DNA of 64,000 bases. Origin: Burkholderia stabilis (GTDB lineage: Bacteria; Pseudomonadota; Gammaproteobacteria; Burkholderiales; Burkholderiaceae). A program made the position numbers and the translations under genes. The stretch lies in NCBI RefSeq assembly GCF_001742165.1, contig NZ_CP016443.1:744001-808000 (forward strand). The letters run 5' to 3'. The notes below the pieces were generated by a model. The model did not search any database, was not told the DNA's origin, and was given only the letters and a program-made list of their open reading frames with translations. Of this stretch, positions 41,346 through 49,473 are shown one piece after another; positions within the stretch are counted from its first letter, which is position 1; each line of letters starts with the position of its first letter.

Positions 41346-41627
41346 ATGAGTTTCGAATACCGCATTCACACGCGCCCGTCGGCCGACGCATTCGATGCAA
41401 TCGCGCATGTGCTGCGGCAAACGCACGGCGACGTCGACATCGATCCCGACAGGCGACGGCTCGAAATCCGCGAGACCGCCAACGGCTGGCCGCTGATCGA
41501 CCTGTCGACCGGCGACGACGGGTTCTTCCTCGTCACGACACTCGGGCCGACGCGCAACGCCATGCTCGACGCGATCGGACGCGCGTTGTCGGCAATCGGC
41601 GCGACATGGCGCATCGACGACGCATGA
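41346..41627 (+). CDS. hypothetical protein (93 aa)
   Basis: A 93-residue cytosolic-looking protein with alternating beta and alpha segments (DIDPDRRRLEIRETANGWPLIDLSTGDDGFFLVTTLG). It has no signal peptide and no recognised domain. Codon bias is typical of the replicon. It is 103 bp after the phosphatase gene on the same strand, and may be an independent unit. Function unknown. Confidence 0.65.
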   Translation: MSFEYRIHTRPSADAFDAIAHVLRQTHGDVDIDPDRRRLEIRETANGWPLIDLSTGDDGFFLVTTLGPTRNAMLDAIGRALSAIGATWRIDDA

Positions 41628-41842
41628 CGAACTGCCCCGTTCCGCGCCTTGCCTGAACCGGCCGCAGGCACCGGGCCGCGCTCCCGCCAGCGTCCACCGC
41701 CGGGCCGCCCCGGCTCCGCCCCGTTAAACTGTGCATGTTCGCGCGCAACGCGCCGTATCGGATTGTCATTTGCGATCACGGCGCATGCGGACGAAACCGA
41801 ATCATCCGTATCCGAATTTGAATGTTGAAACAGGCAGGAAGC

Positions 41843-42787
41843 ATGAAGCGCAAGAACAAGGCAACGCTCGTCGGGCTCGGCGCGGTGTTGTTGTGGGCCT
41901 CGGTGGTGGCGCTCGTCCGTGGGGTCAGCGAAAGCCTCGGCGCGACCGGCGGCGCGGCGATGATCTACACGGTGGCCTCCGTCCTCCTGCTGTTTTCGAT
42001 CGGCTTCCCCGATCTGAGCAAGTTCCCGAAAAACTATCTGATCTGGGGCGGGCTGTTGTTCGTCGCGTACGAGCTGTGCATGTCGCTGTCGATCGGCTAT
42101 GCGAGCAACGGCCGCCAGGCGATCGAAGTCGCGATGGTCAACTATCTGTGGCCGAGCTTCACGCTGGTCGCCGCCATCGTGTTCAACAAGCAGCGCGCGA
42201 GCCTGCTGGTCGTGCCGGGCGTCCTGCTGTCGATGCTCGGAATCTGCTGGGTGCTCGGCGGCGACCAGGGCCTCGATCCGGCCGGCATGCTGCGCAACGT
42301 CGCGGACAATCCGCTGAGCTACGGCCTCGCCTTCTTCGGCGCGCTGATCTGGGCCGCCTATTGCACGGTGACCGCACGTATCGCCGACGGCAAGAATGGC
42401 GTCACGCCGTTCTTCATGCTGGTCGCCGCGGCGCTCTGGATCAAGTTCGCGATCGAAGGCGGCGGCGCAATGACGTTCAGCCTTCAGGCAGTCGTGTATA
42501 TCGTGCTGGCGGCATCGGCGCTGGGGTTCGGTTATGCGGCGTGGAACACCGGCATCATGCACGGCAACGTGACGATCATCGTCGGCGCCTCGTATTTCAC
42601 GCCGGTGCTCGCGGCCGCGCTCGCCGCGACGCTGCTGCATGCGCCGCTGTCGATCGCGTTCTGGCAAGGCGCGTCGATGGTTTGCGGCGGATCGATCCTG
42701 TGCTGGCTTGCGACGCGCAGCCGGCGTATCGAAAAGGCCACGCCCGTTCGCGCCGGGAAGGAAGCACGGGAGAATTGCCACGGGTAA
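41843..42787 (+). CDS. yddG: YddG-type DMT-family exporter
   Basis: A 314-residue drug/metabolite transporter with ten hydrophobic segments. It begins KRKNKATLVGLGAVLLWASVVALVRGVSE and includes EVAMVNYLWPSFTLVAAIVFNKQR, a block typical of the aromatic amino-acid exporter YddG. ATG 41843 is preferred, since AGGAAGC is immediately upstream; an ATG at 41822 is in frame. It converges with the LysE gene 70 bp away. The substrate (aromatic amino acids or methyl viologen in E. coli) is by homology only. Confidence 0.88.
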   Translation: MKRKNKATLVGLGAVLLWASVVALVRGVSESLGATGGAAMIYTVASVLLLFSIGFPDLSKFPKNYLIWGGLLFVAYELCMSLSIGYASNGRQAIEVAMVNYLWPSFTLVAAIVFNKQRASLLVVPGVLLSMLGICWVLGGDQGLDPAGMLRNVADNPLSYGLAFFGALIWAAYCTVTARIADGKNGVTPFFMLVAAALWIKFAIEGGGAMTFSLQAVVYIVLAASALGFGYAAWNTGIMHGNVTIIVGASYFTPVLAAALAATLLHAPLSIAFWQGASMVCGGSILCWLATRSRRIEKATPVRAGKEARENCHG

Positions 42788-42856
42788 CGGTGCCGGGTGC
42801 TTGCAACGGGACGCGCGGTTGCCGCTCTCCGTTTCGTGCCCGGCAAGCCGCTCGCG

Positions 42857-43489
42857 CTAGCTTCGCGACTCCAGCGCGATACGCACCGCCAATCCGGCCA
42901 GCACGGTGCCCATCAACCAGCGCTGCACCGACGCCCAGAGCGGCCGTCCCGCGAGAAAGCCCGCGATGGACCCGGCCATGCACGCAATCAGCGCGTTCAC
43001 GCTGATGCTCACCGCGATCTGCACGCAGCCGAGCGCCAGCGATTGCGCGAGCACGCTGCCGTGCCCCGGCGAAATGAACTGCGGCAGAAGCGACAGATAC
43101 ATCACCGCGATCTTCGGGTTCGCGAGGTTCGTGACGAACCCCATCGTGAAGAGCCTCACGCGGCCGTCGTGCGGCAACTGCCGGACCTGGAACGCGGAAC
43201 GGCCGCCCGGCTTGAGCGCCTGCCATGCCAGGTATGACAGATACAGCGCACCGGCAAAACGCAACGCGTCGTACGCGTAAGGCACGGTCATCACCAGCGC
43301 GGTAATGCCGAACGCCGCGCAAACCATGTAGAAGACGAACCCCAGCGCGACACCGCCGAGCGACACCAGCCCGGCACGGCGACCCTGGCAGATCGAGCGC
43401 GAAACCAGATAGATCATGTTCGGTCCGGGCGTGAGCACCATGCCGAGCGACACGAGTCCGAATGCAAACAGGGTAGGCAAAGCCGGCAC
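42857..43489 (-). CDS. LysE/RhtB-family amino-acid exporter
   Basis: A 210-residue LysE-type translocator with six hydrophobic segments. The hallmark LTPGPNMIYLVSRSICQGRRAGLVSLGGVALGF lies at about 19-52. A GTG start at 43489 is chosen because AAGGAG sits seven bases upstream; an ATG at 43537 would add residues not seen in the family. It lies between yddG and the LysR gene. The exported substrate is unknown, most likely an amino acid or homoserine-like compound. Confidence 0.88.
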   Translation of the reverse strand: MPALPTLFAFGLVSLGMVLTPGPNMIYLVSRSICQGRRAGLVSLGGVALGFVFYMVCAAFGITALVMTVPYAYDALRFAGALYLSYLAWQALKPGGRSAFQVRQLPHDGRVRLFTMGFVTNLANPKIAVMYLSLLPQFISPGHGSVLAQSLALGCVQIAVSISVNALIACMAGSIAGFLAGRPLWASVQRWLMGTVLAGLAVRIALESRS

Positions 43490-43615
43490 GGCAGTCTCCT
43501 TCGGGGCAGAGCAGTCACTGGGACGAAGTCCGGACAATGTATTGCATCCCGGCCATCATCGGCATGAATAAACTGCAAGCCGCCCATGAGCGGCGTTCAT
43601 CGTGCCGGCTGTACG

Positions 43616-44512
43616 TTACCCGCGCTTTTTCGCGCGTGCCTGGGTTGCCTTCACGGCCTTGGCGCGCTGTGCGTCGACGAGCCTCACGAACTCATCGGCA
43701 ATCGCATTGCCGCCCGCGTTCCACGACAGCCGCACGGAACGATGCAGCTTCGGCGACAGCTCCAGCACACGGCCGCCAAACGGCGTATACGTGAGCGTGA
43801 TGCGCGGAACGATCGATACGCCCATGCCGGCCTCCGCCATCGAAAGAATGGTGCGCATCTCGACCACGTTGAACGCGGCCCGCAGCGGCGCGCCGCTTCG
43901 CGCGAAGTAATCCGCGATCACCGGCCCGCAACCTGCCTTCGAAAAAATGAACGGCACCGCGGACAGCTGCTTGGCCGATACGCGCTTGCTCGCACCGAAC
44001 ATGCCTTGCGCCGCCACCGCGACGAAATCCTCGTCGAGCAGCGGAAGATTGTGGGCGAACGTCTTCGTGCCGGCCACCACGCCGATGTCGGCGGTACCGT
44101 CGTCGATCCACCCTTCGACTTCGCTGTCCGTACCTTCGAGCAGCACCGCCGACACACCCTGATGCATCTCCTTCAACGCCTCGAGCGCGGGGACGACGAA
44201 CGCCAGCGAGACGCTCGGCAGCGACGCGACCACCAGCTTCCCTTCGAGCTTGCCGCGAGACAGGCTGAACTGCTGGCGCAGCATCTGCGCTTCCCGAACC
44301 ACGCTCTGGACGTACGGCCACAGGCGTTCGCCCGCCGCGGTCAACACGACCGGCTGCCGGTCGCGCCAGAGCAGCTTGACCTGCGTGAGATCCTCCAGCT
44401 CGGTCAGCGCGTGACTGATCGCGGATTGACTTCGGCTGAGCCGGTCGGCCGCGGCCGTGAGCGAACCGAGTTCGACTACGGCCGCCAGTGCCTGCAACTG
44501 CGCAAGCGTCAT
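43616..44512 (-). CDS. LysR-family regulator
   Basis: A 298-residue LysR protein. The N-terminal wHTH is LAAVVELGSLTAAADRLSRSQSAISHALTELEDL, and the substrate-binding domain starts at about residue 92 (GKLVVASLPSVSLAF). The start ATG 44512 has AGGAG at ideal spacing. A T-N11-A site (ATG-N9-CAT, 44534-44548) lies close upstream, fitting autorepression. It is divergent from the TauE/SafE gene, which is its probable target. The effector is unknown. Confidence 0.88.
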   Translation of the reverse strand: MTLAQLQALAAVVELGSLTAAADRLSRSQSAISHALTELEDLTQVKLLWRDRQPVVLTAAGERLWPYVQSVVREAQMLRQQFSLSRGKLEGKLVVASLPSVSLAFVVPALEALKEMHQGVSAVLLEGTDSEVEGWIDDGTADIGVVAGTKTFAHNLPLLDEDFVAVAAQGMFGASKRVSAKQLSAVPFIFSKAGCGPVIADYFARSGAPLRAAFNVVEMRTILSMAEAGMGVSIVPRITLTYTPFGGRVLELSPKLHRSVRLSWNAGGNAIADEFVRLVDAQRAKAVKATQARAKKRG

Positions 44513-44816
44513 CGGATCTCCTCGTTTCATCACATGTATGTTGTGCATGATACGGCTACTCGTCATGAACCGGATCGAATGATAGCGACGGTGCGGCGGG
44601 CAAGCCGAATGCCCTTCGCGGCGCTCAGGTAAGATGCGTGCTCGAACCGCCGCGTCGATTGCATGCTCACCCGGCCGCACCCAACGGACTGCATGCGATC
44701 GCATGACCGGTTCAAGCCGATCCAGAACTCCAGAACACATGCGTGCAAGACGCACGCGACCGCAACGGGCTCCGCCGACCGCGCTCGCTGCCGGATATGC
44801 CGCGACATGCCACTCG
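44513..44816. other. 304-bp divergent LysR/TauE gap
   Basis: This holds the LysR-type T-N11-A motif at 44534-44548. Otherwise there is no gene-like frame: an open frame upstream of 44817 continues the TauE frame but is not family-like. No other repeat stands out. Confidence 0.5.
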
Positions 44817-45665
44817 ATGATCCATTTCAATCTGACTGAAGGTGTGCTGGTCTCCAGCCTGCAGGGCCTTACCCCGTTCGATCTGGCCGGCATCGCCGTC
44901 GCGCTGCTGCTCGGCGGCATGGTCAAGGGCGTCACGGGCATCGGCGTGCCGCTAATCGCGATGCCGATCCTCAGCCAGTTCCTGCCGATCCGGCATGCGG
45001 TGCTCCTGCTGTCGATGCCGATCATCCTCGGCAACATTCCGCAGGCGCTCGAAGGCGGCCAGGTGCTGGCGACGGCACGCAAGATCGCCGCGCCGATCGC
45101 CGGCACCGTGATCGGCAATATCGTCGGCGTCGCGATTCTCCTGTCGCTCAATCCCGGGCACGCACAAGCGGCATCGGGCGCACTGCTGATCGTCGCCGCG
45201 ACGCTCATGCTCGCCGCGCCGAAGCTCAACCTGCCCGACGCGTGGCAGAAGCCCGTCGGTTTCGTGCTCGGGTTCGGTGCGGCGCTGATGGAAAGCATCG
45301 CGTCGGTGCCGGGCCCGCTGCTCGCCACCTACCTGATTTCGTCCGGTGCGACCGGGCGCGTCTTCACGAAGCAGATCGCGATCATCCTCGTGGTGTCGAT
45401 CGTCACGCTGATCACGACGTTCAGCGGCGCCGCGCATGCGAGCGCCGCGGACCTGGCGATCTCGGCGGCGGCCAGCCTGCCGGCCATTGCCGGCATGTGG
45501 CTCGTTCGCCCGCTGCGGGACAAGATGTCGCCGAAGGTCTTCAGGATGGTCGTCCTGCTGTTCGTGCTCGTCGCGGCATCGCAGATGATCTGGAAATCGG
45601 GCGCGCTCAGGCATGGCGGATCGCCTGCGGCCCAGACGAACGGCGCACACGCAGCCGGGAAATGA
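44817..45665 (+). CDS. TauE/SafE-family anion exporter
   Basis: A 282-residue membrane protein with eight to nine hydrophobic segments. The family motif GGMVKGVTGIGVPLIAMPILSQFLP is in the first third. A second GFGAALMESIASVPGPLLATYL repeat unit marks the internal duplication of TauE/SafE permeases. Members export sulfite, sulfoacetate or other organic anions. ATG 44817 begins MIHFNLTEG, a short amphipathic start. It is divergently paired with the LysR gene, which probably regulates it. Substrate not known. Confidence 0.88.
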   Translation: MIHFNLTEGVLVSSLQGLTPFDLAGIAVALLLGGMVKGVTGIGVPLIAMPILSQFLPIRHAVLLLSMPIILGNIPQALEGGQVLATARKIAAPIAGTVIGNIVGVAILLSLNPGHAQAASGALLIVAATLMLAAPKLNLPDAWQKPVGFVLGFGAALMESIASVPGPLLATYLISSGATGRVFTKQIAIILVVSIVTLITTFSGAAHASAADLAISAAASLPAIAGMWLVRPLRDKMSPKVFRMVVLLFVLVAASQMIWKSGALRHGGSPAAQTNGAHAAGK

Positions 45666-45854
45666 CGGCCGGCAGTGCCGCCGTCGATCGCGCATGCGTT
45701 CTGAAAGCTGCAAAGCGTAGTATTCGCGGACCCGGCGTATCGCTCGGCTCCGACGGCACGGGACACCGTGCAACGACGCGAACGACACGCTACCGACTTT
45801 GCTACTCGCGCGCTGATGCAACAGTCAGCGTTGCGCCGTTTTCAGAGGCACGAA

Positions 45855-45935
45855 ATGGAAACCTATGTGTTGCTGGGCTGCGGATTCGGCCTCGGCCTGT
45901 TGATCGCGATCTGGGGAATCTGGTCGCTCAGGTAA
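45855..45935 (+). CDS. putative 26-aa small membrane protein
   Basis: A 26-codon frame, METYVLLGCGFGLGLLIAIW then GIWSLR and a stop. It encodes one continuous transmembrane helix with an acidic N-terminus and basic C-terminus, and AGAGG lies seven bases upstream. Length and topology resemble CydX- or KdpF-like small subunits, but no matching partner gene is adjacent. It lies in the gap after TauE/SafE. It could be chance. Confidence 0.4.
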   Translation: METYVLLGCGFGLGLLIAIWGIWSLR

Positions 45936-46106
45936 GACGCACGCGCGGCTTCCCGTGCGCAAGGAGGCCGCATGGAGGAAGACGGGAAACTGTAATCTCC
46001 GGCGAACGACAGCAGCGCCCTCCGTTCCAATTGCTTCGCACCCCGACTCAATCGGCCTGAGACGACACGCCCCGACGAAAGTACCCGTCGAATCCGGCAA
46101 CATCGA
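45936..46106. other. gap before convergent LysR gene
   Basis: The short gap to the LysR gene stop (46107), with no recognised terminator or repeat. With the stretch 45666-45854 it frames the 26-codon frame above; nothing else is apparent in either. Confidence 0.35.
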
Positions 46107-47057
46107 TCACCGGTGCAGGCCCCCGTTCGGCACCAGCCCCGACCGCGCTTCATCGAAGCGCGCGCACTCCGCCTTGAGCCAGTCCGAAAAGGCGGCGGTA
46201 CGCGGATCGTCCGGGTTGCGGGAAAGCAGCACGTAGCGCGCCGGCGCGCGCACGTGGGCGCCAAAGACATCGACGAGCCGCCCACTGGCGATCTCGTCAT
46301 GCACGAGCGCCGAGCGCCCCATCGCGACACCCTGATGGTTCAACGCGGCCGTGATCGCCAGGCTCGAGAAATTGAACCGTGGCCCGTCCAGCTGCGCGAG
46401 CCACGCCGGATGGACCGCCTCCAGCCACGTGCGCCATTCCACGAACTCGGGCGCGCCGGCCCACGGCGCGGCGTCGTGCAGCAACACGACGCCGTCCAGC
46501 GACTCCCCGCTCGCGAAAGCCGGATGCTGCGCCAGATAAGCAGGCGTGGCGACCGGAAACAGGATTTCGTCGAGGATGGCGTCGGCATGCAGCCGGCTGT
46601 ATTGCATCGGGTCGTAGCGCACGGCCACGTCGATGTCGTCGGACTCCATCGCCTGTCGATCCAGCACCTGAAACTCGGCTTTCACGCGCACCGACACGTT
46701 CGGCTGTTGCCGGTGAAATCCGGTCAGGCGCGGCATCAACCATTGCAGCGCGAGCGACGGCAGGCAGCTCACCTGCAGCGGCGCGTCCGACATGCCGAGC
46801 GCGTCCAGCGTGCGGTTGATATCGCCGAACGCACCCGACATCGTCCCGAGCAGCACCTCGCCCTTCCCGGTCAACTTCAGCCCGCGCGCCTGACGCACGA
46901 AAAGCGGATACCCGAGCCTGTCCTCCAGGTGCCGGATCTGCTGGCTGACCGCGCTTTGCGTCAGGTTGAACGCCTGCGCCGTCTTCGTGAAGCTCAGCAA
47001 CCGGCCGGCGGTTTCAAAACAGAGCAACGCACCAAGGATCGAACCGTCCAGTCGCAT
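46107..47057 (-). CDS. GcvA/DsdC-type LysR regulator
   Basis: A 316-residue LysR protein with helix-turn-helix LLSFTKTAQAFNLTQSAVSQQIRHLEDRLGYPLF (about 20-53) and a GcvA-type effector domain (LQVSCLPSLALQWLMPRL). It is divergent from dsdA with a 99-bp gap, so it is the probable regulator of D-serine dehydratase, analogous to DsdC. The sequence resembles GcvA as much as DsdC, so I leave the symbol empty. ATG 47057 is the only sensible start. Confidence 0.9.
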   Translation of the reverse strand: MRLDGSILGALLCFETAGRLLSFTKTAQAFNLTQSAVSQQIRHLEDRLGYPLFVRQARGLKLTGKGEVLLGTMSGAFGDINRTLDALGMSDAPLQVSCLPSLALQWLMPRLTGFHRQQPNVSVRVKAEFQVLDRQAMESDDIDVAVRYDPMQYSRLHADAILDEILFPVATPAYLAQHPAFASGESLDGVVLLHDAAPWAGAPEFVEWRTWLEAVHPAWLAQLDGPRFNFSSLAITAALNHQGVAMGRSALVHDEIASGRLVDVFGAHVRAPARYVLLSRNPDDPRTAAFSDWLKAECARFDEARSGLVPNGGLHR

Positions 47058-47156
47058 AGATATAAGTCAGGCTAATGCATTCATTAGAAATCGGCGCTTT
47101 CGCGCAAACGTCTGGAATCGTAGCATTGCCGCACTTTACGAACACGAGGCCGATTC

Positions 47157-48482
47157 GTGACTATCGCGCTCCAACCTACCGATCTATTAGCCAAACTGCA
47201 ATCCCGCCACCCGCTCCTGTGGCTGAACCCGGGTGCCGGCCGCCCCTTGCCCCACGACGCGCCATCGTTCGACGCCATTGCGATGGCCGAAGCGCGGCTC
47301 GCGCGCTGCGAGCCGCTGATGGCCGAACTTTTTCCCGAGCTCGCGGCGAGTGCGGGAAAAATCGAGTCGCCGCTGATGCCCGCGGACGACTTGCAGCGCG
47401 CGTTGTCGCACCCGGCCGACGCGCGTGGCGCGTGGTTCATCAAGCGCGACGACGCGTTGCCGATTGCCGGTTCGATCAAGGCACGCGGCGGTTTTCACGA
47501 AGTGCTCGCGCTCGCCGAGTCGCTCGCGATCGAACACGGGCTGCTCGACCCCGCGGGAGACCGGCGAACTCTTGCGTCGACCGCGGCGCGCGCACTGTTT
47601 GCCGCGCACACCGTCATCGTGGGCAGCACCGGCAATCTCGGCCTGAGCATCGGCGTGATGGCCGCCGCGCTGGGGTTCGAATCGGTCGTTCACATGTCGA
47701 CCGAAGCGAAGCCCTGGAAAAAGGCGCGCCTGAGAAATCGCGGCGTGCGCGTGATCGAGCACGACGGCGATTACGCACAAGCCGTCGCGGCCGGACGCGC
47801 GCAGGCACACAATCAACCGCGCTGCCATTTCGTCGACGACGAAGGCTCGCTGATGCTGTTCCTCGGCTACGCGGCAAGCGCCCGGCATCTCGCCGCGCAA
47901 CTCGCCGAGGCGGGCCGCGGCGTGGACGCCGCACATCCACTTTTCGTCCATATCCCCTGCGGTGTCGGCGGTGCGCCGGGCGGCATCGCGTATGGCCTCA
48001 AGGCGCTTTTCGGCGAGCACGTGCATTGCTTTTTCGCCGAGCCCGTCGCTTCGCCCTGCATGCTGGTCCAGCTTGCGTCCGGTCGCCGCGAGCCGCTGTC
48101 CGTCTACGACGTGGGGCTCGACAACCGGACCGAGGCCGACGGCCTCGCCGTCGCGCAGGCGTCGCATCTTGTCAGCCCGCTGATGGCGCCGCTGCTGTCG
48201 GGCGTGTTCACCGTCAGCGACGCGCAGCTCTACGCGCAACTGCTCGCGGTTCAGCGCGCGCTGGGCGTGGAACTGGAACCGTCGGCCGCGGCTGCCGTCG
48301 GCGGGCCCGGCTGGCTGGAACGGTCGCCGGCCGGCCAGGACTACGTACGCAATCTCGCGATCGACATGCACCGGTCGACGCACGTCATCTGGGCGACGGG
48401 CGGATCGCTCGTCCCGCCGGACGAGCACCGCCGCTTCCAGGCCCATGCGAAAGCGCTCGCCGGTGGCGCGCCCGGCGTGTGA
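47157..48482 (+). CDS. dsdA: D-serine dehydratase
   Basis: A 441-residue PLP enzyme converting D-serine to pyruvate and ammonia. The cofactor lysine is Lys108 in PIAGSIKARGGFHEVL. The phosphate-binding Gly-rich loop is VGSTGNLGLSIGVM. Other DsdA blocks are FIKRDDALP and VHIPCGVGGAPGGIAYGLKALFG, and the length matches E. coli DsdA (442). It is divergent from the LysR gene that likely controls it. D-serine detoxification or use as carbon source is expected; no D-serine transporter is adjacent. Confidence 0.95.
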   Translation: MTIALQPTDLLAKLQSRHPLLWLNPGAGRPLPHDAPSFDAIAMAEARLARCEPLMAELFPELAASAGKIESPLMPADDLQRALSHPADARGAWFIKRDDALPIAGSIKARGGFHEVLALAESLAIEHGLLDPAGDRRTLASTAARALFAAHTVIVGSTGNLGLSIGVMAAALGFESVVHMSTEAKPWKKARLRNRGVRVIEHDGDYAQAVAAGRAQAHNQPRCHFVDDEGSLMLFLGYAASARHLAAQLAEAGRGVDAAHPLFVHIPCGVGGAPGGIAYGLKALFGEHVHCFFAEPVASPCMLVQLASGRREPLSVYDVGLDNRTEADGLAVAQASHLVSPLMAPLLSGVFTVSDAQLYAQLLAVQRALGVELEPSAAAAVGGPGWLERSPAGQDYVRNLAIDMHRSTHVIWATGGSLVPPDEHRRFQAHAKALAGGAPGV

Positions 48483-48533
48483 CCGTTCGGCGCGGCTTCC
48501 TCACCGTTTCGCAAGACGCGTTAGACTGTTCCG

Positions 48534-48788
48534 ATGGAACAATGCCGTTATTGCCAGAGAATCCGCGATGAATGGGATTGCCACGGGGACGAATGCCGCC
48601 GGGCAATCGCAAAGGCGCTGCGCCGCCAGCGTGCGGGCCTGCCGATGGTGCCCGATCGCATCCGCAACGAGCTGCCGTCCGGCGCGCCGACCCAGCAGGT
48701 CATCGCCGTCCTGTCGCGCCAGCGTCTGCGCGCGCGCCGCGGCAACGAGGAACGCCGGGAGCGCAAGGAAATCGACGACGACGTCTGA
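48534..48788 (+). CDS. small Cys-containing hypothetical protein (84 aa)
   Basis: An 84-residue basic protein beginning MEQCRYCQRIRDEWDCHGDEC, with four cysteines (C-x2-C-x8-C-x4-C) that could bind a zinc or iron ion. It is followed by an Arg-rich helical tail. Replicon-like codon use and a position 51 bp after dsdA support a real gene, possibly co-transcribed. No known family recognised. Confidence 0.6.
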   Translation: MEQCRYCQRIRDEWDCHGDECRRAIAKALRRQRAGLPMVPDRIRNELPSGAPTQQVIAVLSRQRLRARRGNEERRERKEIDDDV

Positions 48789-48981
48789 TCCCGCCTCACC
48801 GCAGCCCATCCACGTCACCTCCACCGCCTCCTTCGCCGCCGGGCGTCCGCTCGTACGCAGCATCGACGCCGCACCCACCCGCCACCGCGCCCTTGCAAAT
48901 CCGGCAACACCGATTGGGGACGGAAGATATTTATCCCGGAATTATTACCTCAGCGGCAACGATCTTTCGCTGAAATCCACG

Positions 48982-49010
48982 TTTACCCTAAGTCACCCGA
49001 CGCCTACGAT
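48982..49010 (+). promoter_or_regulatory. sigma70-like promoter of DUF4148 gene
   Basis: A -35-like TTTACC (48982-48987), 17 bp, and a -10-like TACGAT (49005-49010). The region 48900-49020 is unusually A+T-rich for this replicon. This would start transcription near 49017, about 57 bp before the ATG. Confidence 0.5.
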
Positions 49011-49073
49011 GTAATCAACCGCTTACGACATGGTGTCGAACGCGGAAAGCCAAGACAAACATCGGAGGTCATC

Positions 49074-49373
49074 ATGAAATCGCTCGTTTCCGCAGTCGTT
49101 GCCGCCGTCGCCCTGTCCGCCTCGTTCGGCGCATTCGCTCAAAGCACCGTAACCCGCGCTCAAGTGCGCGCCGAACTGGTCCAGCTCGAAAACGCCGGTT
49201 ACAAGCCAGCCGTGTCGAGCCCGCACTACCCGGCCGACATCGAAGCCGCGCAAGCCCGCGTGCACGCCGCCGACAACAGCGGCTACGGTGCGCAACCGGC
49301 CGCAACCGTCCAGGGCGGCGCACCGGCCGCCAAGGTGCAAAGCGCGCACGACTCGATCTACTTCGGCCACTAA
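49074..49373 (+). CDS. DUF4148 secreted protein
   Basis: A 99-residue exported protein with signal peptide (MKSLVSAVVAAVALSASFGAFAQ) and the DUF4148 core VTRAQVRAELVQLENAGYKP, then HYPADIEAAQARV. DUF4148 proteins are abundant, small and secreted in Burkholderia. GGAGG precedes the ATG. A perfect terminator follows 39 bp after the stop. Function unknown, probably envelope stress or surface related. Confidence 0.92.
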   Translation: MKSLVSAVVAAVALSASFGAFAQSTVTRAQVRAELVQLENAGYKPAVSSPHYPADIEAAQARVHAADNSGYGAQPAATVQGGAPAAKVQSAHDSIYFGH

Positions 49374-49411
49374 GCCAGCCGCTGCGCGCCCCGCGCGCGC
49401 AGTCCGCACAT

Positions 49412-49443
49412 GCAACGAGCCCGTCCCGCGACGGGCTCGTTGC
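49412..49443. terminator. strong hairpin terminator
   Basis: A perfect 14-bp stem (GCAACGAGCCCGTC / GACGGGCTCGTTGC) with a four-base loop (CCGC), followed by GTTTG. It lies between the DUF4148 gene and the convergent diguanylate cyclase gene, so it can serve both strands. Confidence 0.85.
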
Positions 49444-49473
49444 GTTTGCATCCTGCACTTCAGCGAGCGTCCC

